Positions 44,546-53,714 of a stretch of DNA of 64,000 bases are shown here, piece after piece. The notes beneath the pieces were generated by a model, which did not search any database, was not told the DNA's origin, and saw only the letters and a list, made by a program, of their open reading frames with translations. The position numbers and the translations under genes are program-made. The stretch's first letter is position 1; each line of letters begins with the position of its first letter. This stretch comes from Acanthopleuribacter pedis (GTDB lineage: Bacteria > Acidobacteriota > Holophagae > Acanthopleuribacterales > Acanthopleuribacteraceae), in contig NZ_JAFREP010000041.1 in the NCBI RefSeq assembly GCF_017377855.1, forward strand, positions 24,406-88,405, read 5' to 3'.

Positions 44546-45192
44546 TAACCTAAGAAGCGCGATGGCGCGGTGATTTTAGTTAAACCTCTGATCTCGGGAG
44601 AACCGTATCGTTTCTCGAATGAAAGCAGTAAGGAACGCCCCGCGGCAAGGTAACCTCAGTCTTTAGTAGACCTCAATCCCAACAGCATTGCCCCCTCAAA
44701 AGCCTTTCACAAAAAGAAGGTTTTTGAGCAGAAAAACCACCCCCGCTGAACGCGGCCGCATCATCGGCCGCTAGCCCGCATTTCTCACAAGGATTTCTGC
44801 TGCGAAGCCGAAAGCCATGCGATTACGAGGGGGCGGCCCTCCGCTTTACTCAATCGAGCAATACTCGACGTAGCGCTGCTACGCCGAAAGGTCGGCCCCG
44901 CACCGTTTGCGCTTGGTCGTAATCTTCGTACTCACAAGGCTTTCAGCTTCTCGCGACGAATCCTCGTGAGAAATGCGGGCTAGGCCGGGGTATGCCCGGC
45001 TCTAACAAAAACGGTGGAACCTGATATTTCCCCTTGCACGCAAACACACAACACACTAACTGGGCTGCAACGGCCTGTAAAAGTGCGCACCGCACCCACT
45101 GGGTGCGGTCGTGCGCGACCCCGGTCCGCTTTTCCAAACCGTTTCGCTCCAAATTTTTAGCTAAAATCCCTTCCTTCAGCGCGTCTTAGGTG
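44546..45192. repeat. Family 1 repeat copy D, split by a 469-bp insertion
   Basis: The left part (44546-44590: AACCTAAGAAGCGC, GGTGATTTTAG, AAACCTCTG) and the right part (45060-45192: CTGGGCTGCAACGGCCTG through GCGTCTTAGGT) together make one complete family 1 element. It is interrupted at CTG, with a possible 3-bp duplication on each side. The 469-bp insert (44591-45059) is non-coding and carries family 2 element c. The right inverted end lies 12 bp before the stop of the 45205 gene. Confidence 0.85.
44773..44981. repeat. Family 2 repeat, long copy c (209 bp)
   Basis: Ends are AGCCCGCATTTCTCACAAGG and CTCGTGAGAAATGCGGGCT, inverted and nearly perfect. The interior is itself palindromic in blocks: GATTACGA near 44821 with TCGTAATC near 44917, and GTAGCGCTGCTAC near 44869-44882 as the centre. 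This looks like the long form from which the 50-60 bp copies (23971, 42869, 51851) derive. It lies inside the insertion that splits family 1 copy D. Confidence 0.85.
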
Positions 45193-45204
45193 TATCCGCG
45201 CGAA

Positions 45205-46059
45205 TTAGGGGAGTGCGATCACCGTTGCTTCGCCGTACTTTTTGATCAAATTCTTGAAGTGACGTACCAATTTACGGCGCCGTTTCAACAGTGCGCCGAG
45301 TTGAAGATCGCTGAGGTAGGGTTTCATGGCCGTGCGGATTTCTTTATCACTGACCTCTTGAAGCCGCGCAAAAAACGTAGCGCCAATGTGGTTTACCTGC
45401 TTCAAAAAGGGGACCTTGGTTTCCGGCTTGAAACTGCGGGTGTGATCAATCCACCAGGTAAACCCCTCGCTGTCCACCAACACGTTGCCGGGATGACGGT
45501 CGAAGTTGTAAATAAGGAAATCAAAAGCCTTCATTTGGTGTTCTTCCAGGCGTTGATCAACCTCGTTGGGATCGATCTCACGGTCCAAAATCTGTTGTTT
45601 GCGCGTTTTCGCTTTTTCAATCCAAAGTTGCACGGAACCCGGCCGGCCGAGGTGCTCGCGAATCGTCGCCGGCGGTACTTTGTGCAAACCCATCATTTCC
45701 GACATCTGGTAGGCGGCGACTTCAAAGCCGGCGCTGTCGTGAAAGTTGAGGTGCAGTTCGCCGTCGATCACCGCTTTTTTGCCCTTGGTCTCGCCGTAAC
45801 GAAAAATGGCACGACCTGAGAGATTGGCCCCTTTCATTTCGACGCGAAAGGGTTTGGTAATGCCGTCGCTAATGGGTTCGGAGCTGGTAATTTCGGCATC
45901 CTTCAAAAAGGCAAGGATTTCCCGATCATCTTGTGTGGCTAACGGTTGGCCCTCGCGGTCTTTAAAAATACGGGTGGTGCTTTCCACTGGTTCGGCGCTC
46001 CAAAGGTGTGCGCCGCCGCTCAAGAAAAATAGCGACCAAAAAGCAAGCTGGGCCTTCAT
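45205..46059 (-). CDS. Exported PI4K/HipA-like kinase-fold protein
   Basis: 284 residues from ATG 46059, chosen for GAGGAG upstream. The N-terminus is a signal peptide (about 1-22, ending WSAEPV). The body carries motifs of the phosphatidylinositol kinase/HipA/FAM20 superfamily: HLNFHDSAGFEVAAYQMSE (glycine-poor nucleotide region), YNFDRHPGN at 184-192 (catalytic DRHxGN) and IDHTRSF at 204-210 (metal-binding DH in place of DFG). Such enzymes phosphorylate lipids, proteins or small molecules. An exported version in bacteria is unusual; ATP is scarce outside the cytoplasm, so secretion to a host cell or use as a pseudokinase are both possible. Substrate unknown. Confidence 0.78.
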   Translation of the reverse strand: MKAQLAFWSLFFLSGGAHLWSAEPVESTTRIFKDREGQPLATQDDREILAFLKDAEITSSEPISDGITKPFRVEMKGANLSGRAIFRYGETKGKKAVIDGELHLNFHDSAGFEVAAYQMSEMMGLHKVPPATIREHLGRPGSVQLWIEKAKTRKQQILDREIDPNEVDQRLEEHQMKAFDFLIYNFDRHPGNVLVDSEGFTWWIDHTRSFKPETKVPFLKQVNHIGATFFARLQEVSDKEIRTAMKPYLSDLQLGALLKRRRKLVRHFKNLIKKYGEATVIALP

Positions 46060-46292
46060 GCGAAAACTCCTCAAAAACGATTCTGCCGGCTAATAAAACG
46101 TGTGTGATGTTGACCGGGCGTCAGGCAACTGTCAAGTCTTGATGAGCACGCGGGCTGGGAACCCGTGGATCGGTTGCAGGCAAGGGGTGTTGTTACAAAC
46201 CATAACGCGCGGGGATGGCCTGTTGCCCATGGCGGAATCCGACTGGTTTGGTCGGGCGCCCCGGTTGCCTTTGTGCTTTTCGGACAGCGGCA

Positions 46293-46571
46293 TCAATCGA
46301 TGTCACGGCCCATGCTCTGGTAGGCGAAAACCAATACCTCGGCCACCAGTTGAAAGAGCTCCGGCGGGATGTCCTGCATGTAGTCGAGCTTGAGCAGTGA
46401 ATCCACCAAACCGTGGTCCTGTTTAATCGGAACGTTGTTTTCGCGTGCCGCTTTGAGAATTTCCTCCGCGACTACCCCCGTGCCGCGGCTAACGACGAAG
46501 GGTTTTTCGTCGGTGCCGTGGTCGTACTTGAGGCCGACCGCCTTGCGGGGTTTTTTGGGAGGTTGGGCCAA
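46293..46571 (-). CDS. Stand-alone FlhB/YscU C-terminal-like protein
   Basis: 92 residues with TTG start at 46571 and AAAGGA at the correct distance. The sequence KAVGLKYDHGTDEKPFVVSRGTG..AEEILKAARENNVPIKQDHGLVDSLLKLDYMQDIPPELFQLVAEVLVF follows the cytoplasmic domain of FlhB/YscU, the export-gate substrate switch. The membrane part and the autocleavage NPTH motif are absent (here KYDHG). These FlhB-like proteins act in flagellar assembly, probably by standing in for the FlhB cytoplasmic part. It is the last gene of a three-gene minus-strand set (47214 to 46293). Confidence 0.88.
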   Translation of the reverse strand: MAQPPKKPRKAVGLKYDHGTDEKPFVVSRGTGVVAEEILKAARENNVPIKQDHGLVDSLLKLDYMQDIPPELFQLVAEVLVFAYQSMGRDID

Positions 46572-46582
46572 ACGGGTTTCCT

Positions 46583-46852
46583 TTAAGCTTCTAAATCAAG
46601 GCGGCCGTCAAAGGACGGTGCCGGTTCGGGCGGTGCCGGGTTGTTGTCCTCGACATGGAGGACGCGAAAAAACACGGTTTCACCGTCCGCGTGCAAAACA
46701 AACATGCCGCGAATCCAACTGCCCGGATCGAGCCGAACCTCGGTGCGTGCCTGCACCCTGGCCCAAACCCCTTCGACGAACACGCCAAGGGTGGCGACAT
46801 CGCCTTCTAACTTGGTCACGCGGGCACGGATCTCTTTGCCGAGGGGAATCAC
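46583..46852 (-). CDS. Small beta-rich protein, unknown, in FlhB-like operon
   Basis: 89 residues from GTG 46852, which overlaps the stop of the upstream receiver gene by four bases (GTGA), a sign of translational coupling. The sequence is beta-rich (KEIRARVTKLEGDVATLGVF, WIRGMFVLHADGETVFFRVL) with a Pro/Glu-rich tail. I recognise no family. Its stop is 11 bp before the FlhB-like gene, so it is likely co-translated with it and may belong to the motility or secretion apparatus. A longer frame to 47140 runs through the neighbouring gene and is not used. Confidence 0.7.
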   Translation of the reverse strand: MIPLGKEIRARVTKLEGDVATLGVFVEGVWARVQARTEVRLDPGSWIRGMFVLHADGETVFFRVLHVEDNNPAPPEPAPSFDGRLDLEA

Positions 46853-47214
46853 GAGGCACGCTCGGCGACGGTTTCTTCCATGCGTTTGATCAGGTCGTGC
46901 AGGGAATAGGGTTTGATGATGACCTCGAGCGGCGGGAAGGTGGACAGCCGGATCAGGTCTTCCTGGGTCGGGTTTTTGGTCAGCAGCAAAACCGGAATGC
47001 TGTTGTGGTTGTGACGCAAGGTAGCCAGAAAACGCAGGGCCGGGTCCACATCCTCGTAACTCATGAGGATCAACGAGAAAACCTGTGTTTTCAGCTTGAT
47101 AAGCGCATCGCGGATGCGTTTGACCGGCACCACGTTCCAACCATGGGGCGCCAGTTGATCATCAATAGCGACGCGGGGGAAAAAATCGGGTTCTACGAGT
47201 AACACTTGTTTCAT
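46849..47214 (-). CDS. Degenerate receiver-domain protein
   Basis: 121 residues with CheY-like strand/helix order: KQVLLVEPDFFPR at the N-terminus, FSLILMSYEDVDPALRF in the middle, VLLLTKN, and VIIKPYSLHDL with the conserved Lys. The position of the phosphoacceptor Asp appears to be Ser (LILMS), so ordinary phosphorylation is doubtful, unless the adjacent Asp in SYEDVD is used. It starts the three-gene set with the FlhB-like protein. A role as a partner or adaptor rather than a classical response regulator is inferred. Confidence 0.82.
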   Translation of the reverse strand: MKQVLLVEPDFFPRVAIDDQLAPHGWNVVPVKRIRDALIKLKTQVFSLILMSYEDVDPALRFLATLRHNHNSIPVLLLTKNPTQEDLIRLSTFPPLEVIIKPYSLHDLIKRMEETVAERAS

Positions 47215-47999
47215 GATCGGCTCGAACGAATGGAATGTCGTTCATTCTAACGTGTTTGCGGTCTGGGCGCCACGCCTACACCGGAGAAAACCGCGCCTGA
47301 GCTCACGGGCTGCCTTTTTGTGTTCGTGCTTGTCGGACGATTCACGATTTAAAAGCGGCTGTTCCGTCGTGGTGCCGCCGGCAAAAACGTCGTGTCGAAG
47401 GAAGGGTCAATGAAATCGCCAATGCCATATCTGGCTTTGTGTTTGTTAAGTTGTTTGAATTTAGAAGTTTAGGTTCTGTTTGGCTTTTTTTGAGCTTTTT
47501 GTTCGGGGGATGAATCAAAAAATACATGTTTTGCCGGCGGATCTGTTCTGAATCCGCGCGTAGCTAAGTAAGGACGAAAGGGACGTCACTTTTTTAAGGC
47601 GTCTCAATCTGTCTGATGCATTCCTGACGGGACTGGTTGACTATATGGCGATAAAATGATGGTCTTTTGACTTGTTTTTGGTAACATGTGGTTGTGAATT
47701 TTGCCAGCCTGGTTTTTGCGGAAGGTAAAAAAGTTAACCAGGGAAAAATGAGAGATTCGGTAACGCCGAGAGTTTGTTACCTGAGTCGCTATACGAAAAA
47801 GCAGTGATAACCGGGGTTGAGAAATTCTGATTTTTTCTGGTAATTCCAGTATGGGATACCGGGTCTGGATTTAACAACCTTTCCGGGATATGAGAATAAC
47901 CCCTAAAACTACTGAGCAGGGGTGGATGTACCACCTCGAATGCCGAATAGGCACAAGAATTAGGTGATATCAGTAGATTCGCGTAAAAAGAGGTCCTTT
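47215..47999. other. AT-rich intergenic region
   Basis: 785 bp, noticeably AT-rich, between the divergent receiver gene and the secreted unknown protein. No gene is supported. Several TTGACT sites (near 47637 and 47669) have no good partner at -10. Confidence 0.4.
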
Positions 48000-48812
48000 A
48001 TGAGTTCAGTAATTCTTTTGTTGAGTTTGATGTTTCAATTGCCCGGTACTATGATGGACGAACTGACGGTTCATGTAGAGGTTCAGAGTGGTACCAATTC
48101 GGAGGGCGGTGGCTCTGATTTCGAATTGCTTACCGGTGCGGGTATCAGTAGTTATGTAGACAATGCCGAAAATTATGTAAGCCTCGATACCGATAGCCCT
48201 GAACTGTTTTCCTCTTTTCATTGCATGACACCGAGAGCGATTTTTTGTACCAAAGTTCAAGTTGGGACACTGGGCAGGCTCGATATGGTTTTTAAGTACG
48301 ATAGGGAAAACAACAAACACGTCGTTCGGCTGAACAACCAATACACCTTGGTATCTCACGAGACGGAAAGACAATCTGTGCGCATACGGTTCTTCCCCTT
48401 CATGATTCCCGTGGTCGTAACAGAGTTGTATGAAGGATCAACGCGCATTGGTGTTGCAACGTCCGGTTCTGAGTACGATGGGAACCTCTCCTGTGGGGAC
48501 CGCTATGAAAACGAACTGCGCTTGAGAGCCCTTCTGCCAAACCACAACTTTCCTCCAGCCTCCCCCTACAATACATCGCAGGGTATTGCACCTTACCCTT
48601 GCGGCGATTTCCCACTTACAGAAGCGCTCAGGGATCTGATTGAACGTGAAGATTACCTGACAAGTTGGTATATCGATGCGCCCATCGATTCCCAAAACAG
48701 AACGCCGAATTACAGCCCAAGCAAGGAAGATAAACATTTTATTAAAAATGCACTTAAGTCGCTGATTTTGGGTGAGGCGAACCTGGGTCTGAAGAGTCCT
48801 AGAACCAATTAA
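48000..48812 (+). CDS. Secreted protein of unknown function
   Basis: 270 residues from ATG 48000, which has GAGG six bases upstream; an earlier GTG at 47964 is not favoured. Residues 1-20 form a signal-peptide-like segment (SSVILLLSLMFQLPG). The mature part has no membrane segment; three Cys residues (CMTPRAIFC, LSCGD) could form disulfides. It is AT-richer than most of the window and its surroundings are also AT-rich, suggesting transfer. No family recognised. A terminator follows at 48881. Confidence 0.7.
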   Translation: MSSVILLLSLMFQLPGTMMDELTVHVEVQSGTNSEGGGSDFELLTGAGISSYVDNAENYVSLDTDSPELFSSFHCMTPRAIFCTKVQVGTLGRLDMVFKYDRENNKHVVRLNNQYTLVSHETERQSVRIRFFPFMIPVVVTELYEGSTRIGVATSGSEYDGNLSCGDRYENELRLRALLPNHNFPPASPYNTSQGIAPYPCGDFPLTEALRDLIEREDYLTSWYIDAPIDSQNRTPNYSPSKEDKHFIKNALKSLILGEANLGLKSPRTN

Positions 48813-48880
48813 CGAAGTTTATACGAATCCTACATGCACGGTGGTTTCCTGTGAAGGATGCTTAAAGAAAGGAAACCTCG

Positions 48881-48911
48881 GGGAGGATGTTGCTTGGTGT
48901 GGCATCCTCTT
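48881..48911 (+). terminator. Rho-independent terminator
   Basis: GAGGATG...CATCCTC hairpin followed by TTTT, 68 bp past the secreted unknown gene. A second hairpin (GGTTTCCT/AGGAAACC) precedes it at 48841-48875. Confidence 0.65.
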
Positions 48912-48927
48912 TTCGATTTTCAGTGCC

Positions 48928-51702
48928 TTATTTGAGAAGGTGAGTCGGCAAGTTGTCGCGAAACTTTCTGATGGCCTTGGCGTTGGCTGAATCGGGTCCC
49001 CAAAATTCCTCTGCTTCCCGAATGTATTGCTCGAGGGAAGAGGGCCCGGTTGGATGTTTGCCTCGGACCAACACGGCGACCCAGACAAACATCCTTCTCA
49101 AGGTTGTTTCGTTGCTACGCCCAAAGGCTGCTTCGGCAAAAGTTACCGCGATGCATCCCCAGGGTTCGGCTTGTTGATATTTCTCTAATTTGCCGTAAAT
49201 ACGGCATAGATTATTGGCGATATCTGACGAAACATCTTTGGCAGGATGGTCGAGGGCTTCGGCGTAAGAAAAAGCGGTGTGTGCCACGGCCAGCGCCTGC
49301 TCCAATTCATCGGCGCGGAGCAGGGTCGCCGCCAGCAAATTGAGTTGCTTGACCTCAAACATGGTAATTTCATGATCGTTGTAATTTTGTGAGAAATAGT
49401 TTTGGTATAGATTGAGGTACTCTTTGTTGCGTCCAGTTACCCGTGAAGCAATGAAACCAATATCCATGAGGTGGTACAAGTCCTCATTGCGATGATTGCG
49501 GTTGAAATGCAAGGCGAGGTAAAGGCGAGTTACTGTATTAAGTACCTCGGGAGATCGGCCGCTTCGTAAGTAGAGATACGCACTAAAGAATTCGATCTCC
49601 GCGTAGTGTGGGTGGTTTACCCCGTAGTATATTTCTGCTGCCTCAAGGCTTTTTTTAAACGTTTCGAAAGCAATATCGTGTTTTCTCTGTAGCGAGTAAG
49701 CATCAGCCAAGTGTTGATAGGCTAAAATCAACAAGGCTTGGTTGTTACTGTGGTGATCATTGAGGGCGATACCCTCTTTGAGTACCTCAACAGCCTGATC
49801 ATAATTCTCTAGGCGATAATAGTAGCGACCCCATGTATTGTAGGTTTTCAGTTTGACGAATAGGGTGCTGGGTGGAAAGTCTTTGATGATCGCTTCCGCT
49901 TTTTGAATATGCGCCCGTGCGCTTTCATAGTTTCTTATCTGGAGGAAGGACATAGCAGCGTTAAGGCTGCTACTCGCGAGAATGTGGCTGTTTTTGAGAT
50001 TTGGTTGATCGCTTTCGAGTATCTCAATAAAACAGGGGGCGGTGTTGTCGTAGCCTTGTAAATCCTCTTGGTTGACACAGTATTCATAGCGGGACTCTAA
50101 TAAACCAAAGGCGTCCGCATTCATGGATTTTTCCCGCAAAGAAACCGCCTTCTTCAAATGTTGGTTGGCTGTTTCAAATTGGGAAAGCGTTCGGTATGCC
50201 TTGCCGACCAAATGGTGAAGGTTGCCTCGAATGGGATCACTCACGGGCATGGTGTCGATTTTGGGAGAAAATGCGTAAAGCTGGTCCAGGAGTTTAACCT
50301 CAGTTCCTTGGTTTCGTGGTGATACCGAGGTGATGAATTCTTCCAGTACCTCAATGGTCGTTTGTGCTGTTTCCACTTCTTTTTGGATTTTTTCTTCCGC
50401 TTCTTTGGCTTGAAAATAGGCGGTGGCAAAACCGGCGACAGCCAGGAGCAGTGCGGCAAAAATGAGCGTGACCGCGGTGGTGAGCAAACGGTTGCGACGG
50501 ACGAAACGGCTGATTTGGTAACCCATGCTCGGTGGGCCCGCCTGAACCGGTAACCCTTCCAAGTGGCGTTCGCAATCCTCGGCCAAGTCGCGCGCGCTTT
50601 CGTAGCGGCGATGGGGTTCTTTTTCCATCGCCTTCATCGTGATCCAATCGATTTCGCCCCGGTAGCGGCGCGCCAGTTTTTGCGCGTCAAGGTTGATTTC
50701 ACCGCTCAAAGTGGCGTTTTTGCCAAGGACCGCGCGACTGGGGCTGACGGGTGTGTCCTCGCGGATCGCGCGAAAGATTTGGTCCCAGGTTAGTTCGTTC
50801 ATGGTCTCGCGACTTAGGGGTAGGTTGCCCACCAACATTTCGTAAAGGATCACCCCGAGCGAATAGACATCGGTGCGCAGGTCGATGTCGCGGTCGGTGA
50901 CCAAGGTTTGTTCCGGGCTCATGTAGCCGAGGGTACCCACGGCCATGCCGGGTATGGTGAGCTGGGTGGCGGTAACCTGGAAGCTATGCTCCAATTGACC
51001 GTCGTTTTGAACAGCTTTGGCGATGCCGAAATCAATGATTTTGGGTTGGGGTTGGCCGTCGATTTCCGTGATCAGAATATTGGCGGGTTTAAGGTCGCGG
51101 TGAATAATCCCGCGTTGGTGCGCGAAGTGGACCGCACGGCAAATGGCGGCAAACAGGTTGAGGCGGGCGTTGATGTCCAGGGCATGGTTGCGGCAGTAGT
51201 CGTCCAAGGGGAGTCCCTCGACGTATTCCATCGCGAAATAGGGCAGGCCGGATTCGGTGGTGCCCGCGAAGTGAACCGAGGCGATGTTGGGATGGTTGAG
51301 TCTGGCCAAGGTCTGGACTTCGATTTCAAAGCGGCGCTGGAGCCGTTCGTTGGTGGTGTGAACCCGGATGATTTTGATGGCGACCCTGCGTTTAAAGGGT
51401 TTTTCCTGTTCGGCCAGGTACACCGCGCCCATGCCGCCCTCGCCAATGAGGCGGGTGAGGGTAAAGGTGCCAATCTGTTGCCCAACCATTTCTTCATCAA
51501 CGAGTTGTGCCGCGTGCAGCGAGGAAGGGTCAAAAAACGAATCACCGGCGGCTAGGTCGTCCGCGTCCAGGAGTTTTTGCAATTCGAGGAACAGATCGGG
51601 GTCTTCTTGTTCCAACGCTTTAAGGTATTGCGCTCGGTCTTGTTTGGACAAGGTGTAGCAATGCTCAAAGGCTTGCTCCAATTTTTGCCAAAGATCGGCC
51701 AT
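48928..51702 (-). CDS. Ser/Thr protein kinase with membrane helix and TPR tail (1)
   Basis: 924 residues. The N-terminal 75 residues are helical and acidic. The kinase domain (about 80-345) has GEGGMG at 87-92, Lys110 in VAIK, HRDLKPAN at 201-208 and DFG at 224-226, a full set of catalytic residues. A membrane helix lies near 405-427, and the remaining ~490 residues are helical TPR-like repeats outside. This layout is a bacterial receptor-like kinase of the Pkn type, common in Acidobacteriota and Myxococcota. It would sense through the TPR part and phosphorylate Ser/Thr in the cytoplasm. A second kinase of the same plan lies upstream of hemN (53715). Confidence 0.94.
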   Translation of the reverse strand: MADLWQKLEQAFEHCYTLSKQDRAQYLKALEQEDPDLFLELQKLLDADDLAAGDSFFDPSSLHAAQLVDEEMVGQQIGTFTLTRLIGEGGMGAVYLAEQEKPFKRRVAIKIIRVHTTNERLQRRFEIEVQTLARLNHPNIASVHFAGTTESGLPYFAMEYVEGLPLDDYCRNHALDINARLNLFAAICRAVHFAHQRGIIHRDLKPANILITEIDGQPQPKIIDFGIAKAVQNDGQLEHSFQVTATQLTIPGMAVGTLGYMSPEQTLVTDRDIDLRTDVYSLGVILYEMLVGNLPLSRETMNELTWDQIFRAIREDTPVSPSRAVLGKNATLSGEINLDAQKLARRYRGEIDWITMKAMEKEPHRRYESARDLAEDCERHLEGLPVQAGPPSMGYQISRFVRRNRLLTTAVTLIFAALLLAVAGFATAYFQAKEAEEKIQKEVETAQTTIEVLEEFITSVSPRNQGTEVKLLDQLYAFSPKIDTMPVSDPIRGNLHHLVGKAYRTLSQFETANQHLKKAVSLREKSMNADAFGLLESRYEYCVNQEDLQGYDNTAPCFIEILESDQPNLKNSHILASSSLNAAMSFLQIRNYESARAHIQKAEAIIKDFPPSTLFVKLKTYNTWGRYYYRLENYDQAVEVLKEGIALNDHHSNNQALLILAYQHLADAYSLQRKHDIAFETFKKSLEAAEIYYGVNHPHYAEIEFFSAYLYLRSGRSPEVLNTVTRLYLALHFNRNHRNEDLYHLMDIGFIASRVTGRNKEYLNLYQNYFSQNYNDHEITMFEVKQLNLLAATLLRADELEQALAVAHTAFSYAEALDHPAKDVSSDIANNLCRIYGKLEKYQQAEPWGCIAVTFAEAAFGRSNETTLRRMFVWVAVLVRGKHPTGPSSLEQYIREAEEFWGPDSANAKAIRKFRDNLPTHLLK

Positions 51703-51850
51703 GCTCCCCCCCCGGGTCGTGTCGTTATCCTTTTTGTTAAAGCGGAAACGGACGATTTGTTGTTGCGAACACCCCTACGCTATCGACCAATTTATACAGA
51801 ATCTGGAATCTCAAGCGAAGGAAAACCGCTGAAATTGTTGGGATTCTCTC

Positions 51851-51906
51851 TCGCCCGCATTGCTCACCAGGATTCGTAGCAGAATTCTTTTTGAGAAATG
51901 CGGGCT
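51851..51906. repeat. Family 2 hairpin repeat, copy d
   Basis: CGCCCGCATTGCTCACCAGG on the left and TTGAGAAATGCGGGCT on the right flank ATTCGTAGCAGAATTC. It lies in the 297-bp gap between the kinase gene and the hemN terminator. Confidence 0.85.
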
Positions 51907-51933
51907 GGGTAAGCAGCTCCTTACCGGCCATGG

Positions 51934-51979
51934 GGAAAAAGAAAAACCCGGCAGAGCCCTTTGTCGGGTCTGCCGGGTT
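51934..51979 (-). terminator. Rho-independent terminator of hemN
   Basis: On the minus strand, a stem of AACCCGGCAGA paired with TCTGCCGGGTT is followed by TTTTTCTTTTT. It lies 20 bp after the hemN stop codon. Confidence 0.92.
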
Positions 51980-51999
51980 ACGCATCGGTGTGTGGCGAT

Positions 52000-53409
52000 T
52001 TAAATCGTGCGCGAGAATTGACCGGGGGTGGTTGATGCGAGCCGGCCGTCGAACAACATCGCTACATTACGCGCCAGCAGCATGCCGAGCGCGGTGGCTT
52101 GGTAGCCGAATTCATGGGTCTCCAGCAGGCCGTCTTCCACCATCACCGCCAACTTTTCGCGGATGCCGGGGAACAGGTTTTCAAAAGAGACGCCGCTGTC
52201 GCGTTCGATGTTGCCCACCTCAATCACAAAACGGCACATCCAGTTTTGAATGATGTCGCGGCGAAAGCGGTCCTCTTCGCTCAGCACCAAACCCCGTTCC
52301 AAAACCGGCTCCTTGGCGTTAATGCGTTCCTGGTAGGTGTCGATGCCTTTGAGGTTTTGGCCGTAAAAGCCATCCAGCATGGAGATCGAACTGGCGCCGA
52401 GGCCGAGCATGTCGAGATCGGGCAAGGTGGTGTAACCCTGGAAGTTGCGGTGCAAATCACCGGCAAGCATGGATTTGGCCAGCGGATCGTCCGGCTTGGC
52501 GAAATGGTCCATGCCGATGGGGACATAACCTGCCTCGGTGAAACGGCGCACCGCGTTAAGCAAAATTTTGAACTTGGTGATGGGTTCGGGCAAGTCGGCG
52601 GAGCGAATTAAGCGTTGGTGGCGCATGCGTTGCGGGATATGGGCAAAGTTAAACAAGGCAATGCGTTGCGGCTCGAGGTTGATCACTTGCTCCACGGTTT
52701 GGTTAAAGCTGTCCACGCTTTGCAGCGGTAAACCGTAAATCAAATCCATGTTGACGCCGCCCTGGCCCATCTGGCGCCACAGGTCCACCTGGGCCTTTAC
52801 CTGCTCATAAGTTTGGTGGCGGTTGATGGCGGCTTGGACGCGCGGGTTGAAGTCCTGGATGCCCATGCTCAGCCGTTCGAAACCCAAGCGGGCAAAAGCT
52901 TCCAACTGTTCCTGATTGAGCAAACGGGGATCGACCTCGATGGAGCGTTCCGCGTCGTCGTCAAAGTCAAACATCGTTTGTAGGGCGCCGATCAGGTCGA
53001 GCAGCAGCTCCTTGGGGAACTGGTTGGGGGTGCCGCCGCCGAGGTGGAACTGGCGAATGCGTTTGCCGGCGAACAGCGCGCGGTAGCCCTCGGCTTCTTT
53101 TTGCAAGGCGTCCAGGTAGCGGGCCATGGGTTCGCGTTTGCGCTCCACCTTCATGTGGCAGCCACAATACCAGCAGAGCTGGAAACAGAAGGGGAGATGC
53201 AGGTACAAAGAAATGTCGCGGGTGCTGTTGCGCCAAGCTGTTTCCACGTCGTCCGGGGTGACTTGCTCGTGAAATGAGACGGCGGTTGGGTAAGACGTAT
53301 AGCGCGGCCCCTTGGCATCGTAGCGGTTGACCAAATCCCAGAGGTGGTTGTCGTCCTGGGGTAACTGAAGCTGGTGAATGGTGCGCGGGATGACTAAATG
53401 TTCGCTCAT
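52000..53409 (-). CDS. hemN: Oxygen-independent coproporphyrinogen III oxidase
   Basis: 469 residues from ATG 53409; an extended frame to 53478 adds 23 unrelated residues. The radical SAM motif reads C75-x3-C79-x2-C82 with a following Cys84 (FCFQLCWYCGC), as in true HemN. HLGGGTPNQ and DLIYGLPLQ are further family motifs, and the C-terminal HemN domain has GLGASSISM. The enzyme decarboxylates two propionates of coproporphyrinogen III to make protoporphyrinogen IX in haem synthesis, without oxygen, using SAM and a 4Fe-4S cluster. It is flanked by two kinase genes and has its own terminator. Confidence 0.96.
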   Translation of the reverse strand: MSEHLVIPRTIHQLQLPQDDNHLWDLVNRYDAKGPRYTSYPTAVSFHEQVTPDDVETAWRNSTRDISLYLHLPFCFQLCWYCGCHMKVERKREPMARYLDALQKEAEGYRALFAGKRIRQFHLGGGTPNQFPKELLLDLIGALQTMFDFDDDAERSIEVDPRLLNQEQLEAFARLGFERLSMGIQDFNPRVQAAINRHQTYEQVKAQVDLWRQMGQGGVNMDLIYGLPLQSVDSFNQTVEQVINLEPQRIALFNFAHIPQRMRHQRLIRSADLPEPITKFKILLNAVRRFTEAGYVPIGMDHFAKPDDPLAKSMLAGDLHRNFQGYTTLPDLDMLGLGASSISMLDGFYGQNLKGIDTYQERINAKEPVLERGLVLSEEDRFRRDIIQNWMCRFVIEVGNIERDSGVSFENLFPGIREKLAVMVEDGLLETHEFGYQATALGMLLARNVAMLFDGRLASTTPGQFSRTI

Positions 53410-53714
53410 GGGGCCTGCCTTGCGTGGGGGTGTGAACCCAAACGGGTCCGACCAAGCATTTATCAAATCCCATACCAATTTTGAGAACGCGCGAATATTG
53501 GAAAAAAGGTTTGTCCTTGCCGGCGTTGACCTTTAATCGGCGGACTTAAATCGCCAGGGAGCAACACTTAAAAAGCTGAATTTATTGGGTTTCTCCGCGA
53601 GGTGCGCATGTTTGGGAGAAAAGCGGGGGAAATCGGCGCGCACGGCAAGCCGGGCGCCGGCATGCGCATCATTCCCCAGTCATTGCGGGAAAGGACGCTT
53701 CATGGCCGGTCATG
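53410..53714. other. Intergenic, no gene seen
   Basis: 305 bp between hemN and the second kinase. No gene, repeat or clear promoter is visible. Confidence 0.4.

Noticed and set aside
46293..46571. Part of a type III secretion apparatus for the 5975-8783 effector pair
   Set aside because: The FlhB-like domain lacks the membrane part and is nearer to flagellar FlhB-like proteins; it lies 38 kb away with no other apparatus gene.
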